DNA of 64,000 nucleotides from IMG/VR virus record IMGVR_UViG_3300032116_000123, positions 1 to 64,000 of that record, one strand, 5' to 3'. Below the pieces are notes generated by a model, which was given only the letters and a program-made list of their open reading frames with translations, made no database searches and had not been told where the DNA came from. The stretch's first letter is position 1, and every line of letters begins with the position of its first letter. Below are positions 6,330 through 13,662 of this stretch, one piece after another. The DNA is from a virus. Position numbers and translations under genes: made by a program.

Positions 6330-6603
6330 AACTGATACTCTTGACCCCCGCCTACAAAAATTAGTAGATATGGGAGAAACAGGCACAGACATCCTACATG
6401 GGGAATTAAAGAACCTTATGTATAAAGCTGAACAGGAATACCTGGAAGCTAAGCGTATAGAGGAAGAGAATGACTATGATGACGCAATGGAATCCATGGA
6501 GCGTAAATATTGGGAGGGCCAATTAGACGCCTTGACAGGAATCTATACTCTGACGTATAATTTATCATTCGCTATCAACGAAAGGGCGCAAAAACGTGGA
6601 TAA
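6319..6603 (+). CDS. Helical left-arm protein (94 aa)
   Basis: MSYKTDTLDPRLQKLVDMGE followed by a long acidic/basic helix. The frame is open 24 nt upstream, but that part overlaps the previous gene and lacks a ribosome site; the ATG at 6319 follows GGAGATGTATA. Contains an internal TTGACA-N18-TATAAT promoter for the next gene. Confidence 0.65.
   Translation: MSYKTDTLDPRLQKLVDMGETGTDILHGELKNLMYKAEQEYLEAKRIEEENDYDDAMESMERKYWEGQLDALTGIYTLTYNLSFAINERAQKRG
6532..6561 (+). promoter_or_regulatory. Intragenic sigma70-type promoter
   Basis: TTGACA 6532-6537, 18-nt spacer, TATAAT 6556-6561, then AACGAAAGG at 6577-6585 and a GTG start at 6596. It keeps the common leader but replaces TGTCRG by a conventional -35. 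Confidence 0.6.
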
Positions 6604-7015
6604 TAAAGATAAAGAACTTGGAACAAAAGTAAGACTTCAATTAGATAAAATGGTTTCTGTTTTAAATGATTTGCCAATTGGTGCTTCATTAGTATGGCTT
6701 TGGGCCTGGGACATAATCAGAGATAAATTTAATAATTATTCTCAAGATGACTTTGCTAATGATTATACTGTTACTGATGGAACTACATTAGATGTTATCT
6801 GGGAGAAACTCTGGGATAACCCGCCTGCCGATTTTACTCTTGAATACGGGGCCGAATTAATGGATGAGGCTGTCATGGACTGGATGATCGACAATGAATT
6901 CATTGCTTCTCTAGATGACGACGGATGGCTGGACGAGGATTCTGACGAAGAGTCAGATAATACAACTGAATATGGGCAGGACCTGGCGCTTCAAGGCGGA
7001 GCACAGGGTATTTAG
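6596..7015 (+). CDS. Acidic left-arm protein with GTG start
   Basis: A 139-residue acidic protein (DNKDKELGTKVRLQL...) with a very acidic C-terminal third (DDDGWLDEDSDEESD). The start is GTG, eleven nt after AACGAAAGG; no ATG fits. A strongly acidic tail on a small phage protein can indicate DNA mimicry or binding to a basic partner; this is speculation. Overlaps the preceding gene by 8 nt. Confidence 0.7.
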   Translation: MDNKDKELGTKVRLQLDKMVSVLNDLPIGASLVWLWAWDIIRDKFNNYSQDDFANDYTVTDGTTLDVIWEKLWDNPPADFTLEYGAELMDEAVMDWMIDNEFIASLDDDGWLDEDSDEESDNTTEYGQDLALQGGAQGI

Positions 7016-7027
7016 AAAGGTAACACA

Positions 7028-7171
7028 ATGACAACAAAGCGTGAATATCTAGCCTCAAAGGGCATTACAGTGGGCAAGCGTGGTCGCTTCTCAGGTGCTG
7101 CTAAGCAGGCTCTCTCTGAAGCAGAGAAGAACGGTATCAAGTTTACTGCAGAAGCTAAGCTGACTAAGTAA
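7028..7171 (+). CDS. Lsr2 C-terminal-like DNA-binding miniprotein
   Basis: A 47-residue basic protein resembling only the C-terminal DNA-binding half of Lsr2: (K)REYLASKGITVGKRGRFS then a helix KQALSEAEKNG. In Lsr2 the RGR triplet enters the minor groove of AT-rich DNA; here it is R18-G19-R20. The N-terminal dimerisation domain is absent, so it could compete with the host silencer rather than bridge DNA (inference). It lies before an intrinsic terminator, in an arm with an AT-rich intergenic region. Confidence 0.6.
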   Translation: MTTKREYLASKGITVGKRGRFSGAAKQALSEAEKNGIKFTAEAKLTK

Positions 7172-7178
7172 ACTATTA

Positions 7179-7229
7179 AACATTGGGGAGGGTTGAGAGT
7201 ACGTGCCCTTGACCTTCCCCAACCTTTTT
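7179..7229 (+). terminator. Intrinsic terminator after the Lsr2-like gene
   Basis: TTGGGGAGGGTTGAG pairs with CTTGACCTTCCCCAA (15 positions with G-T wobbles), followed by CCTTTTTG. The clearest rho-independent terminator of the left arm. Confidence 0.85.
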
Positions 7230-7231
7230 GA

Positions 7232-7237
7232 TATAAT
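7232..7237 (+). promoter_or_regulatory. -10 element after the terminator
   Basis: TATAAT at 7232-7237, about 24 nt before the ATG at 7261 with AGGCGGA as ribosome site. No TGTCRG or clear -35 upstream. Confidence 0.5.
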
Positions 7238-7260
7238 CTAAAGACAAGGAATAGGCGGAT

Positions 7261-7530
7261 ATGGCAAAGAAAACAGATGAAGATAAAATTGCTGAACAAC
7301 TACAAGAGGTATTAGACAACCATTGGTTTAATCCAGTAATTGCCGCCAGCGTTATTGTAAATAGATTTCCTCTATATACCCAAGATAGACTTATGGAGTT
7401 AATGAAGGAAATTATTAAACAACAAGCAGGCAATTTTGAACCTTATTGGGCAGAGGGTATAACCTCTGAGGCTTTAATGTTAGCCTCTCATCTTGCTGAG
7501 GTAATAGAAATGCATGAGCCACTAGCATGA
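7261..7530 (+). CDS. Helical left-arm protein (89 aa)
   Basis: MAKKTDEDKIAEQLQEVLDN then helical segments with VPA-free, amphipathic character. Begins after its own -10 element and AGGCGGAT ribosome site. Its stop overlaps the next start (ATGA). Resembles short regulatory or replication-accessory proteins of phages, but no family is recognised. Confidence 0.65.
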   Translation: MAKKTDEDKIAEQLQEVLDNHWFNPVIAASVIVNRFPLYTQDRLMELMKEIIKQQAGNFEPYWAEGITSEALMLASHLAEVIEMHEPLA

Positions 7531-7718
7531 GCAAGCCCGTAGGGACTCCAAATAAAAAGGCAAAGAAATGGACGGATCCGAAGCGGGGCAAAGATAAGAA
7601 TCATGCCCTAGCTTCATTCCGTAAATGGAAGAAAATAGAGAAGGCAAAAAAGCAGGCGGAATTAGATAGATACAATGAACTATGTGGACCAGTATCAGTA
7701 ACATATATAAATAAATAA
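7527..7718 (+). CDS. Small highly basic protein
   Basis: A 63-residue, Lys-rich protein (SKPVGTPNKKAKKWTDPKRG, then KWKKIEKAKKQAEL). Likely nucleic-acid-binding from charge alone. Last gene of the plus-strand arm, coupled to the previous one by ATGA and followed by a palindromic terminator. Confidence 0.6.
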   Translation: MSKPVGTPNKKAKKWTDPKRGKDKNHALASFRKWKKIEKAKKQAELDRYNELCGPVSVTYINK

Positions 7719-7728
7719 TTAAACATAT

Positions 7729-7790
7729 ATAGGACATAATGTCCGATTTGTACTGTATGTACATTTTGGATATATATGTCCTATTTTTAT
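7729..7790 (+). terminator. Left-arm terminator with nested palindromes
   Basis: ATAGGACATA (7729-7738) pairs with TATGTCCTAT (7775-7784), followed by TTTTTAT. Inside it are GGACATAATGTCC and TGTAC-N5-GTACA (7749-7763), so the DNA can form a branched cruciform. Position and T-run fit the end of plus-strand transcription. Confidence 0.65.
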
Positions 7791-7796
7791 GTGTGG

Positions 7797-7852
7797 GAAC
7801 GTGGGCAGAATATCCCCTTTACGATAGCTTATAAAAAATCCCTGAAATTTAT
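7797..7852 (+). repeat. Copy E of the TTTACG/CCTGRAAATTTG element (long form)
   Basis: GTGGGCAGAATATCCCC, TTTACG (7818-7823), CCTGAAATTT from 7841. The long upstream half matches copy F 180 nt away. No gene start follows on the plus strand. Confidence 0.65.
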
Positions 7853-8222
7853 AGAAGAATGTCTAATAATATAGATAAATATAATATAAATTAGACTAAA
7901 TGTATAATAAATATAGCAAAATGTCTAGCAAATTTAGCATATATTTATGCCCAAATTATGTCAAAAATCTCTTGACAAAGTGGGCAAAATATGCCATTTA
8001 CGAGAGGTCTTGACAAATCCCTGAACATTTGATATATGTGGGGACATGTGGAGTATTATGGAGTATTATGGGGAATCGCTCAATTACTCATATAATGTCT
8101 ATATATATAATTAGTAATATTTGCTGATAAATTGATAGTATTTGTTTTTCTCTATATGATCTAGATATAGCTCTAAATGGGCTTTAAAGGGGGTTTTTAG
8201 AGGTTTAAATGAAGGGGGGAAT
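7853..8222. other. Gene-free AT-rich convergent junction
   Basis: With the preceding 130 nt this is about 500 nt without a supportable CDS between the plus arm and the minus arm. It contains element copy F, a tandem GAGTATTATG (8051-8070), several TGTCTA words, GTCTAAT/ATTAGAC inverted repeats and a lone TATAAT near 8091. A small RNA, replication origin or phage-regulator binding cluster are all possible; nothing decides between them. Confidence 0.4.
7977..8033 (+). repeat. Copy F of the TTTACG/CCTGRAAATTTG element (long form)
   Basis: GTGGGCAAAATATGCCA, TTTACG (7997-8002), CCTGAACATTTG from 8020, 23 nt start to start as in copy E. It carries TTGACA (8010-8015) between the two halves. Confidence 0.65.
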
Positions 8223-8342
8223 CTAGGATGCTGATGCCATATTGAAGTGTTTGCTGCATACGCTTACAATGGCATAATCCACAGGTTGTGTGTATATGCC
8301 TTCTCTATTGCAGTAATAGCATTTATCTTGGTTATTGTTCAT
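8223..8342 (-). CDS. 39-aa zinc-finger peptide
   Basis: MNNNQDKCYYCNREGIYTQP then CSKH: C8, C11, C29, H32 form a C2-CH zinc site. TATAAT on the minus strand (8355-8360) lies only 12 nt before the ATG and there is no Shine-Dalgarno, so it may be translated from a nearly leaderless mRNA, as is common in actinobacteria. Last gene of the first minus-strand group. Confidence 0.55.
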   Translation of the reverse strand: MNNNQDKCYYCNREGIYTQPVDYAIVSVCSKHFNMASAS

Positions 8343-8360
8343 ATTGGTATAAATATTATA

Positions 8361-8552
8361 TCATTTCTTTCTACCGAGAAATCCTCCTATATTAGGATCT
8401 AGCATCTCTTCTGGTACGTCCCGCCCATTTGGATATATTATATGGACTACATTAGGATTTGATGTATCTACGATTTTCTCCAGTTTTATGCAATAATCTG
8501 GATTTTTATTGCATCTAGGGAACATGCTGGATTGATCGCATTTACAGAGCAT
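8361..8552 (-). CDS. Small Cys-rich protein
   Basis: From the ATG at 8552: MLCKCDQSSMFPRCNKNPDYC, 63 residues, with four Cys that could hold zinc or form a cluster, then an alpha/beta tail. Starts up to 8570 are in frame, but the GAGGACA ribosome site favours 8552, overlapping the upstream gene by 11 nt. Confidence 0.6.
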   Translation of the reverse strand: MLCKCDQSSMFPRCNKNPDYCIKLEKIVDTSNPNVVHIIYPNGRDVPEEMLDPNIGGFLGRKK

Positions 8553-8682
8553 TGTCCTCTTTCTCATCATCCCAAGCCATTTCCCAGCTTTCCATATTCT
8601 TTGAAAAACGAGTAAATAATACTCCTAAAACTCCTGCAGTCACCCCAATAATAGCCATGAGTAACAATATAACCTTCTTCAT
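8542..8682 (-). CDS. Single-pass membrane miniprotein (46 aa)
   Basis: MKKVILLLMAIIGVTAGVLG VLF is one transmembrane helix, followed by an acidic soluble tail (WDDEKEDNAL). AAAGGATGG precedes the ATG, which overlaps the upstream stop (ATGA). Could act at the host membrane, for example in superinfection exclusion or lysis timing; no direct evidence. Confidence 0.6.
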   Translation of the reverse strand: MKKVILLLMAIIGVTAGVLGVLFTRFSKNMESWEMAWDDEKEDNAL

Positions 8683-8870
8683 AAACTGCCATCCTTTCTC
8701 ATATAATATTCAATGTCTAATTGTATTGCTACACATTTTTGACATAAAGCGTATATAAATTTCTCTTCCATAACATGTAAAAACAGTTGACCAGAATTTT
8801 CACATCCATGACAACGTAATTTACTTCTCAAGAGACTTTTCCCATTCCTCTTGATAACTCCAATATTCAA
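8679..8870 (-). CDS. Small zinc-ribbon protein
   Basis: CHGC near residue 20 and CQKC near residue 43 make a CxxC/CxxC zinc ribbon. The ATG at 8870 overlaps the upstream gene by 50 nt; a TTG nearer 8830 would reduce this, so the start is uncertain. Function unknown. Confidence 0.5.
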   Translation of the reverse strand: MNIGVIKRNGKSLLRSKLRCHGCENSGQLFLHVMEEKFIYALCQKCVAIQLDIEYYMRKDGSL

Positions 8871-9093
8871 CTAAATCCTTTGACCCTAGATCATCAAATA
8901 GGTATCTATTATTCTTTTCATTGTATATCCACCCACGCCATAGACCATCATAATCATCTATCCAAGACATATTAAAGTACTCGTATCTTATCTCATCTAA
9001 CTCTGACTTGGCTAATAGGGCAAGTAACTCATCATTTTCTTTAATTAGCTTTCTGAGGGCATTTCTAAACTTAAAATATCTAATCATCATCAT
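8821..9093 (-). CDS. Acidic helical protein (90 aa)
   Basis: MMMIRYFKFRNALRKLIKEN followed by an acidic, aromatic-rich sequence (YFNMSWIDDYDGLW). Overlaps the gene upstream by 14 nt. No family recognised. Confidence 0.55.
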   Translation of the reverse strand: MMMIRYFKFRNALRKLIKENDELLALLAKSELDEIRYEYFNMSWIDDYDGLWRGWIYNEKNNRYLFDDLGSKDLVEYWSYQEEWEKSLEK

Positions 9094-9319
9094 CCAATTC
9101 CTCCGCCAACTCCTCTATATCTTCATCTATCATTACCTTGAACTTCTTATAGAAAGATTTTGCTAACTGCTCTAACTCCTCTATAATCCAAATTAGCTCC
9201 TCATGGCTAAAATCCTCTATATGATCTAGTATGAAATCATCTATTAAATTAAGGGTTTCATTTCTAAGGTCAGGTACTGACTGCATGTTCTCTCTTTCCG
9301 CCGCACTTTTCGCTTTCAC
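9080..9319 (-). CDS. Very acidic helical protein (79 aa)
   Basis: Begins MKAKSAAERENMQSVPDLRN and ends EELAEELDDDD. Predicted helices with a strong negative charge. First gene of a minus-strand operon with a good promoter at 9336-9364. A later in-frame ATG (codon 12) is an alternative start. Function unknown. Confidence 0.6.
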   Translation of the reverse strand: MKAKSAAERENMQSVPDLRNETLNLIDDFILDHIEDFSHEELIWIIEELEQLAKSFYKKFKVMIDEDIEELAEELDDDD

Positions 9320-9335
9320 TAATTGGGATGTATAT

Positions 9336-9364
9336 AGTATATATTATCTATATATTCTAGTCAA
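9336..9364 (-). promoter_or_regulatory. Right-arm promoter TTGACT-N17-TATACT
   Basis: Read on the minus strand: -35 TTGACT (9364-9359), 17-nt spacer, -10 TATACT (9341-9336). It drives the small-gene group down to 8.2 kb. Same -35 as the katG and tRNA-Met promoters. Confidence 0.75.
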
Positions 9365-9844
9365 CTAATCAAATAGCTTATCTTGTAGCCATATGTATTC
9401 TTTAATTAATGTAGCATTCTTTGTTATATTACAATATCCGTGAGAAGGTTTTGTATTTTCAATTGTATTTGGCCCTCCTTTAGATAAAGGGATTACATGG
9501 TCAATATGTAGACCGTTCTCCCATCCTGGTTTTCCTACTTGTCTGGGTGCGTTGAGATCTATTGGCTTTTTGCATATATGGCAATCTGTTCCGTATTTTT
9601 CTAATATATCTTTTTCTAATATAGTATTGTTTGATAATATTGATAATCTTTTAGCACGAGATTTACGACTATTGGCTCTTATTTGATCGCCACGCCTAAT
9701 TAGTTCATTCCGCCAATATTGTATTTCAGCTTCCCTGCATCTATCACAAGGCAGTTCTTTTGCATCTCTTCTGTGCCAATCATAACCAGAACGTGAACCA
9801 CAGTCTGGCTTGACTCTATGCCTTTTACCTATTTTATATTCCAA
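9365..9844 (-). CDS. HNH endonuclease
   Basis: A 159-residue protein. The N-terminal half is basic with CDRC and paired Cys; the C-terminal half is an HNH module: CHICKKPIDL, then HIDHVIPLSKGG, then NTIENTKPSHGYCN. HNH nucleases in phages act as homing enzymes, in packaging, or as nicking enzymes. Here it is free-standing, far from the terminase (37 kb), and flanked by an SGNH-type gene, so a homing or moron-like origin is plausible. Confidence 0.8.
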   Translation of the reverse strand: MEYKIGKRHRVKPDCGSRSGYDWHRRDAKELPCDRCREAEIQYWRNELIRRGDQIRANSRKSRAKRLSILSNNTILEKDILEKYGTDCHICKKPIDLNAPRQVGKPGWENGLHIDHVIPLSKGGPNTIENTKPSHGYCNITKNATLIKEYIWLQDKLFD

Positions 9845-9851
9845 TCTTATA

Positions 9852-10760
9852 TTAAACTAATAACTTATTAATAGTTTCCGCAACGTGTAAATTTCTATGT
9901 AATCCCCAATGTCCTGATATTTTATTAGGAATATAATCATTTGCCCTATAAAAATATTTATTATCAGCATATTCAGAATGACACTTAAAAGATAGTTCTT
10001 CGTTAGAAATTAATAATGTAGGTATTGGATAATCAATTGCAAAATAATTATTGCTATAATTTAACATGTAATCTTTTAAAGAACCTAAATAATTCATATC
10101 ATCGTCAAAAAAATCATAATTATAATCATGTTCATAAATACTATATTTAAAATTAATATTAAAATTTTTGCAATAAATTTCTAAAATATTTATAAAAGTA
10201 TGAGTATAGTATCTTGTAATTTCAGTAGTTAATAATTTATTAGGATCATATGGAGATTTATGATATTTTTCAAAATTAGTGTTATGCGAATCTACTAATG
10301 TAATACTTGCTTTATTTTTATGCAATATTGTAAATTTTTTTTCTTTAGAAGATATTTCCCATTTATTCTTTTCTAAAGGAAATTCTGCTCTATAACATGG
10401 AAAAACTCCAACTACATTTTTAGGATTTCCAAATTGTTTGACGTATTGAAAAAATTTTATTACTTGCCCTTGGGCACTGTCTCCAGGTGAAGCTAAAGAA
10501 TTTATTGTTTTAATCTTGTTAGATTTTAATAATTCTGGCCAAGAGTATTCGCTAGGAATCCCAAATCCAAAAGTATTTGAACATCCTAGCGATAACAAAT
10601 CTACATTTTCTATAAAATCTGTTCCTCTATAACCAAAATTATTAATTTTATATTCAATATCTTTTTCTTTAAAAGAGCTGTTATAATTATTAAAAATATG
10701 ATTTTTTAATTCGCTATTTATAAATGGCAAATATACATTATCTAAATAGTCATTATTCAT
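9852..10760 (-). CDS. SGNH/GDSL-like hydrolase domain protein (paralogue 1)
   Basis: A 302-residue protein with a GDSL-like nucleophile block GCSNTFGFGIP (Ser61), a middle NSLASPGDSAQGQ block, and a C-terminal GHWGLHRNLHVAET that could supply the catalytic His. Same architecture as the 32.9-33.9 kb protein (GCSNTMGDGL, PKNILFLMPNFER). SGNH enzymes remove or transfer acyl groups, often on polysaccharides. No signal peptide, so it would act on cytoplasmic precursors or activated sugars. The paralogue lies in the glycan cluster, suggesting a related job. Confidence 0.65.
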   Translation of the reverse strand: MNNDYLDNVYLPFINSELKNHIFNNYNSSFKEKDIEYKINNFGYRGTDFIENVDLLSLGCSNTFGFGIPSEYSWPELLKSNKIKTINSLASPGDSAQGQVIKFFQYVKQFGNPKNVVGVFPCYRAEFPLEKNKWEISSKEKKFTILHKNKASITLVDSHNTNFEKYHKSPYDPNKLLTTEITRYYTHTFINILEIYCKNFNINFKYSIYEHDYNYDFFDDDMNYLGSLKDYMLNYSNNYFAIDYPIPTLLISNEELSFKCHSEYADNKYFYRANDYIPNKISGHWGLHRNLHVAETINKLLV

Positions 10761-10769
10761 ATTAATTTT

Positions 10770-10868
10770 TTATTTAATTTTTATTTTATAATTGGCTTTC
10801 CTGTAGCCTAAGCCATATGAACCTAACATTAATAAAATAATAGCTGATGAATGTAACAAATAAAACAT
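10770..10868 (-). CDS. 32-aa membrane peptide downstream of katG
   Basis: MFYLLHSSAIILLMLGSYGL then a basic tail (KANYKIKIK). The ATG is 3 nt past the katG stop, with AAGGG from the end of katG as ribosome site, so it would be co-translated with katG. One hydrophobic helix. Could be chance; the tight coupling is the main support. Confidence 0.4.
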   Translation of the reverse strand: MFYLLHSSAIILLMLGSYGLGYRKANYKIKIK

Positions 10869-10870
10869 GA

Positions 10871-12913
10871 TTAGCCCTTCTTTACATCAAATCGGTCTAG
10901 CATCATAACCTTATCCCACGCTGAAATAAAGTCTTTAATATATTTATCTTTTGCATCATCTGAGGCATATACTTCAGCAATTGCACGAAGTTCTGAATTA
11001 GATGCAATAATTAGATCCACTCTAGGAACCCCGTTTGCCTGATCAGCATTAATATAGGAAAGTAGATCAACTAAATAACTATTGTCTAGTTTTTCATTAC
11101 TTAGCATTCGCATTCCAGATAACAATAGAACCATTTCTACTGGTGTTAGACCTAATAGGTTAGCTTTTTCTACTAACAAAACCTCTTCTGGGGTTGGTAT
11201 ACCTTCCTGAACATAGTTACGGAAACCATCAAACTTTGGCTCAAGAACAGCAAATGATTCAATATCTGTTTGCTCTTGTGTAGCATCTCCACGACCAGCA
11301 ATAAATGGAACCTCTACTTGATCTCCAGTAATTTTTTCAATTGCTGCACATCCTGCTAAAACAATTAAATCTGCAAGTGATGCATTAAAACTATCCTTAA
11401 TAGATTCTAAGAAGCTAATAACATTTAATATTGATGGCTTATTATTAATTTCCCATGTATTTTGAGGCTGTAATCTAATACGGGCACCATTTGCGCCACC
11501 ACGCTTATCTGTTTTACGGAAAGTAGATGCAGAAGCCCAAGCGGTCTCTACAAAGTGTGACATAGGTATATCAGATGATTTAATCTTATTCTTAATAGCA
11601 TCTATTTCAATATTAATATTAGATGATTGAACTGGATCCTGCCAAATTAATTCTTCTGATGGTACATCTTTACCAAGATATCTTGCAATTGGGCCCATGT
11701 CTCTATGAGTTAACTTAAACCAAGCACGAGCAAAAACATTTGAGAAATAATCAAAATCTTCAAGGAATTTCTTTGAAATTTTTTCATATTCTGGATCGAA
11801 TCGCAAAGCAAGGTCTGCTGTTGTCATTACTGGGGCATGGAATTTACCTTCAATATGAGCATCTGGAACTAAATTAGCAGCAGATTCATCTGTAGGTATC
11901 CATTGTGTAGCTCCTGCAGGACTCTTTGTTTGTTTCCATTCATATTTAAATAGTAATTTAAGATATGAGTTATCCCATTTAGTAGGAGTTGCAGTCCATG
12001 CACCTTCAATACCACTTGTAATTGTGTCTTCTGCATTACCTTTTCCAAATGAGTTTTTCCATCCAAGACCCATATCTTCAATTGGGGCAGCTTCTGGATT
12101 TGGACCAACATGTGAAGGATCGCCAGCACCATGTGCTTTACCAAATGCATGTCCACCTGCAATAAGTGCAACTGTTTCCTCATCATTCATTGCCATACGA
12201 GCAAAGGTTTCACGAATATCTTTTGCAGAAAGAACTGGATCTGGATTTCCATTAGGGCCTTCTGGGTTAACATAAATTAATCCCATTTGAACTGCAGCTA
12301 ATGGATTTTCTAATTCACGATCTCCGCTATAACGATTGTCTGCAAGCCACTCTTTTTCTGATCCCCAATATGTATCGTCTGATTCCCAGACATCTTCACG
12401 GCCACCAGCAAAACCAAATGTTTTAAATCCCATATTTTCAAGAGCAACATTTCCTGCAAGAATCATAAGGTCTGCCCACGAAATTTTCTTTCCATATTTT
12501 TGTTTAATAGGCCATAGCAAACGACGGGCCTTATCTAAATTACCATTATCTGGCCAAGAGTTTTGTGGAGCAAATCTATGTAGACCTTCTCCAGCACCAC
12601 CACGACCATCTGAAATTCTATATGTACCTGCTGAATGCCATGCCATACGAATAAAGAATGGGCCATAGTTACCATAGTCTGCAGGCCACCATTCTTGCGA
12701 AGTAGTTAAAAGATAATCAATATCTTTTTTAATAGCATCAAGATCTAAACTTTCAAACTCTTTCGCATAATTAAAATCATCTGACATTGGGTCAGATTTT
12801 TCTGAATGCTTTCTTAATCCTGACAAATCTAATTGATTAGGCCACCAATCTGCATTTGATGTTTTTTGATTGTTTAATGCATTACCCGTAAATGGGCATT
12901 TTGCTTCGCTCAT
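10871..12913 (-). CDS. katG: Catalase-peroxidase KatG
   Basis: A 680-residue, apparently complete class I haem peroxidase that destroys hydrogen peroxide. All key residues are present at a constant offset of 15 from M. tuberculosis KatG: distal Arg89, Trp92, His93 ([11 protein letters not shown]); the Trp-Tyr-Met adduct Trp92-Tyr214-Met240 that gives catalase activity; proximal His255 ([11 protein letters not shown]); Trp306. The haem-free C-terminal domain is present ([11 protein letters not shown] to [12 protein letters not shown]), although the whole protein is about 50-60 residues shorter than usual. Own promoter at 12942-12971. Flanked by phage-type small genes, so it belongs to the phage. 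Likely protects the infected cell. Confidence 0.97.
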   Translation of the reverse strand: MSEAKCPFTGNALNNQKTSNADWWPNQLDLSGLRKHSEKSDPMSDDFNYAKEFESLDLDAIKKDIDYLLTTSQEWWPADYGNYGPFFIRMAWHSAGTYRISDGRGGAGEGLHRFAPQNSWPDNGNLDKARRLLWPIKQKYGKKISWADLMILAGNVALENMGFKTFGFAGGREDVWESDDTYWGSEKEWLADNRYSGDRELENPLAAVQMGLIYVNPEGPNGNPDPVLSAKDIRETFARMAMNDEETVALIAGGHAFGKAHGAGDPSHVGPNPEAAPIEDMGLGWKNSFGKGNAEDTITSGIEGAWTATPTKWDNSYLKLLFKYEWKQTKSPAGATQWIPTDESAANLVPDAHIEGKFHAPVMTTADLALRFDPEYEKISKKFLEDFDYFSNVFARAWFKLTHRDMGPIARYLGKDVPSEELIWQDPVQSSNINIEIDAIKNKIKSSDIPMSHFVETAWASASTFRKTDKRGGANGARIRLQPQNTWEINNKPSILNVISFLESIKDSFNASLADLIVLAGCAAIEKITGDQVEVPFIAGRGDATQEQTDIESFAVLEPKFDGFRNYVQEGIPTPEEVLLVEKANLLGLTPVEMVLLLSGMRMLSNEKLDNSYLVDLLSYINADQANGVPRVDLIIASNSELRAIAEVYASDDAKDKYIKDFISAWDKVMMLDRFDVKKG

Positions 12914-12941
12914 TATTTCTCTTTCTACTAGTAGATAATCT

Positions 12942-12971
12942 ATTATATAATATTTATACTTATTTAGTCAA
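12942..12971 (-). promoter_or_regulatory. katG promoter TTGACT-N18-TATAAT
   Basis: Minus strand: -35 TTGACT (12971-12966), 18 nt, -10 TATAAT (12947-12942). The -10 sits in the palindrome TATTATATAATA, an AT-rich dyad reminiscent of Fur/PerR-type sites; peroxide control is possible but not shown. Ribosome site AAAGAGAAATA. Confidence 0.65.
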
Positions 12972-12977
12972 TAGTAT

Positions 12978-13241
12978 TTAACAATTATGTGTACATCCAC
13001 AAACTGGACATGGAGATCCTGGTGGAGATACGCAATCATCGCACCACTCTGGCGGAGTTTTTTGATAACCAGGAATACTATTTTCAATTTTATTTTTAGG
13101 CACAATTCTTCTAATTTCATATAAACATACTAGGCATTCCCCTATGTATAGATAATTTCCAGACTCCAATTGATTTATAGCTGTAGTTTTACCCCTTACA
13201 ACCATCTCACAATATTTACAATATGCATCAAATTCTTTCAT
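12978..13241 (-). CDS. Cys-rich zinc-binding protein (87 aa)
   Basis: Five CxxC pairs or part-pairs: CKYC, CLVC, CDDC, CPVC, CTHNC. Likely a double zinc-ribbon. It starts at the A of the previous stop (TAATG) and ends just upstream of the katG promoter, so it belongs to the zinc-protein group preceding katG. Nucleic-acid or protein binding is likely. Confidence 0.65.
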   Translation of the reverse strand: MKEFDAYCKYCEMVVRGKTTAINQLESGNYLYIGECLVCLYEIRRIVPKNKIENSIPGYQKTPPEWCDDCVSPPGSPCPVCGCTHNC

Positions 13242-13399
13242 TATTCATATTCCCTATATTTACAATAAGGACATTTATCTTGTTTTTTTTCTATTTTTTT
13301 AAAAGTAGTATCGTATCTATTTCCGCATGTATAACAAAGTTTATTCACTAAACCATTTAACTTATGTTCCCAGTATATTGGACTTCTAAATTTAATCAT
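13241..13399 (-). CDS. Zinc-ribbon protein (52 aa)
   Basis: MIKFRSPIYWEHKLNGLVNK then CYTC and CPYC, a CxxC-N18-CxxC ribbon. Overlaps the upstream gene by a few nt and is coupled to the downstream one by TAATG. Related in layout to its neighbours. Confidence 0.65.
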   Translation of the reverse strand: MIKFRSPIYWEHKLNGLVNKLCYTCGNRYDTTFKKIEKKQDKCPYCKYREYE

Positions 13400-13662
13400 C
13401 TTAATTTATCTCTAAATGGAGTTATTGGAATATTCCAGTCACCGTCATCGGACCATTTACCTGTTGAGTACCCAGCTTCAGATATTTCTTTATCTTTAAT
13501 CCTGATCCATTTACCATACTCATTTGGTTCTGCAGAGCCCACATACTCCTGACCAGTTTCCATATCAATTAATTTCCATTTAGCTGGTGCTTTTGTATGA
13601 ATAGTTAAATCTATAGCATTTTCATATGATTCTACTGTTTCTCCATTTAAAAGCTTTCTCAT
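13396..13662 (-). CDS. Conserved phage protein, unknown (88 aa)
   Basis: MRKLLNGETVESYENAIDLT, then WKLIDMETGQEYVGSAEPNEYGKW, a beta-rich small domain. The frame is open 36 nt upstream, but GGAGAAAAT directly before the ATG at 13662 and the ATGA overlap with the upstream gene decide the start. Function unknown. Confidence 0.65.
   Translation of the reverse strand: MRKLLNGETVESYENAIDLTIHTKAPAKWKLIDMETGQEYVGSAEPNEYGKWIRIKDKEISEAGYSTGKWSDDGDWNIPITPFRDKLR

Noticed and set aside
8041-8222. A plus-strand small RNA or gene after TATAAT near 8091
   Set aside because: No ribosome site, start codon or convincing terminator follows; only weak inverted repeats.
12024-12668. Open frames antisense to katG (83 and 110 codons)
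   Set aside because: katG is intact and conserved in the opposite frame; the antisense frames have no promoter or ribosome site.
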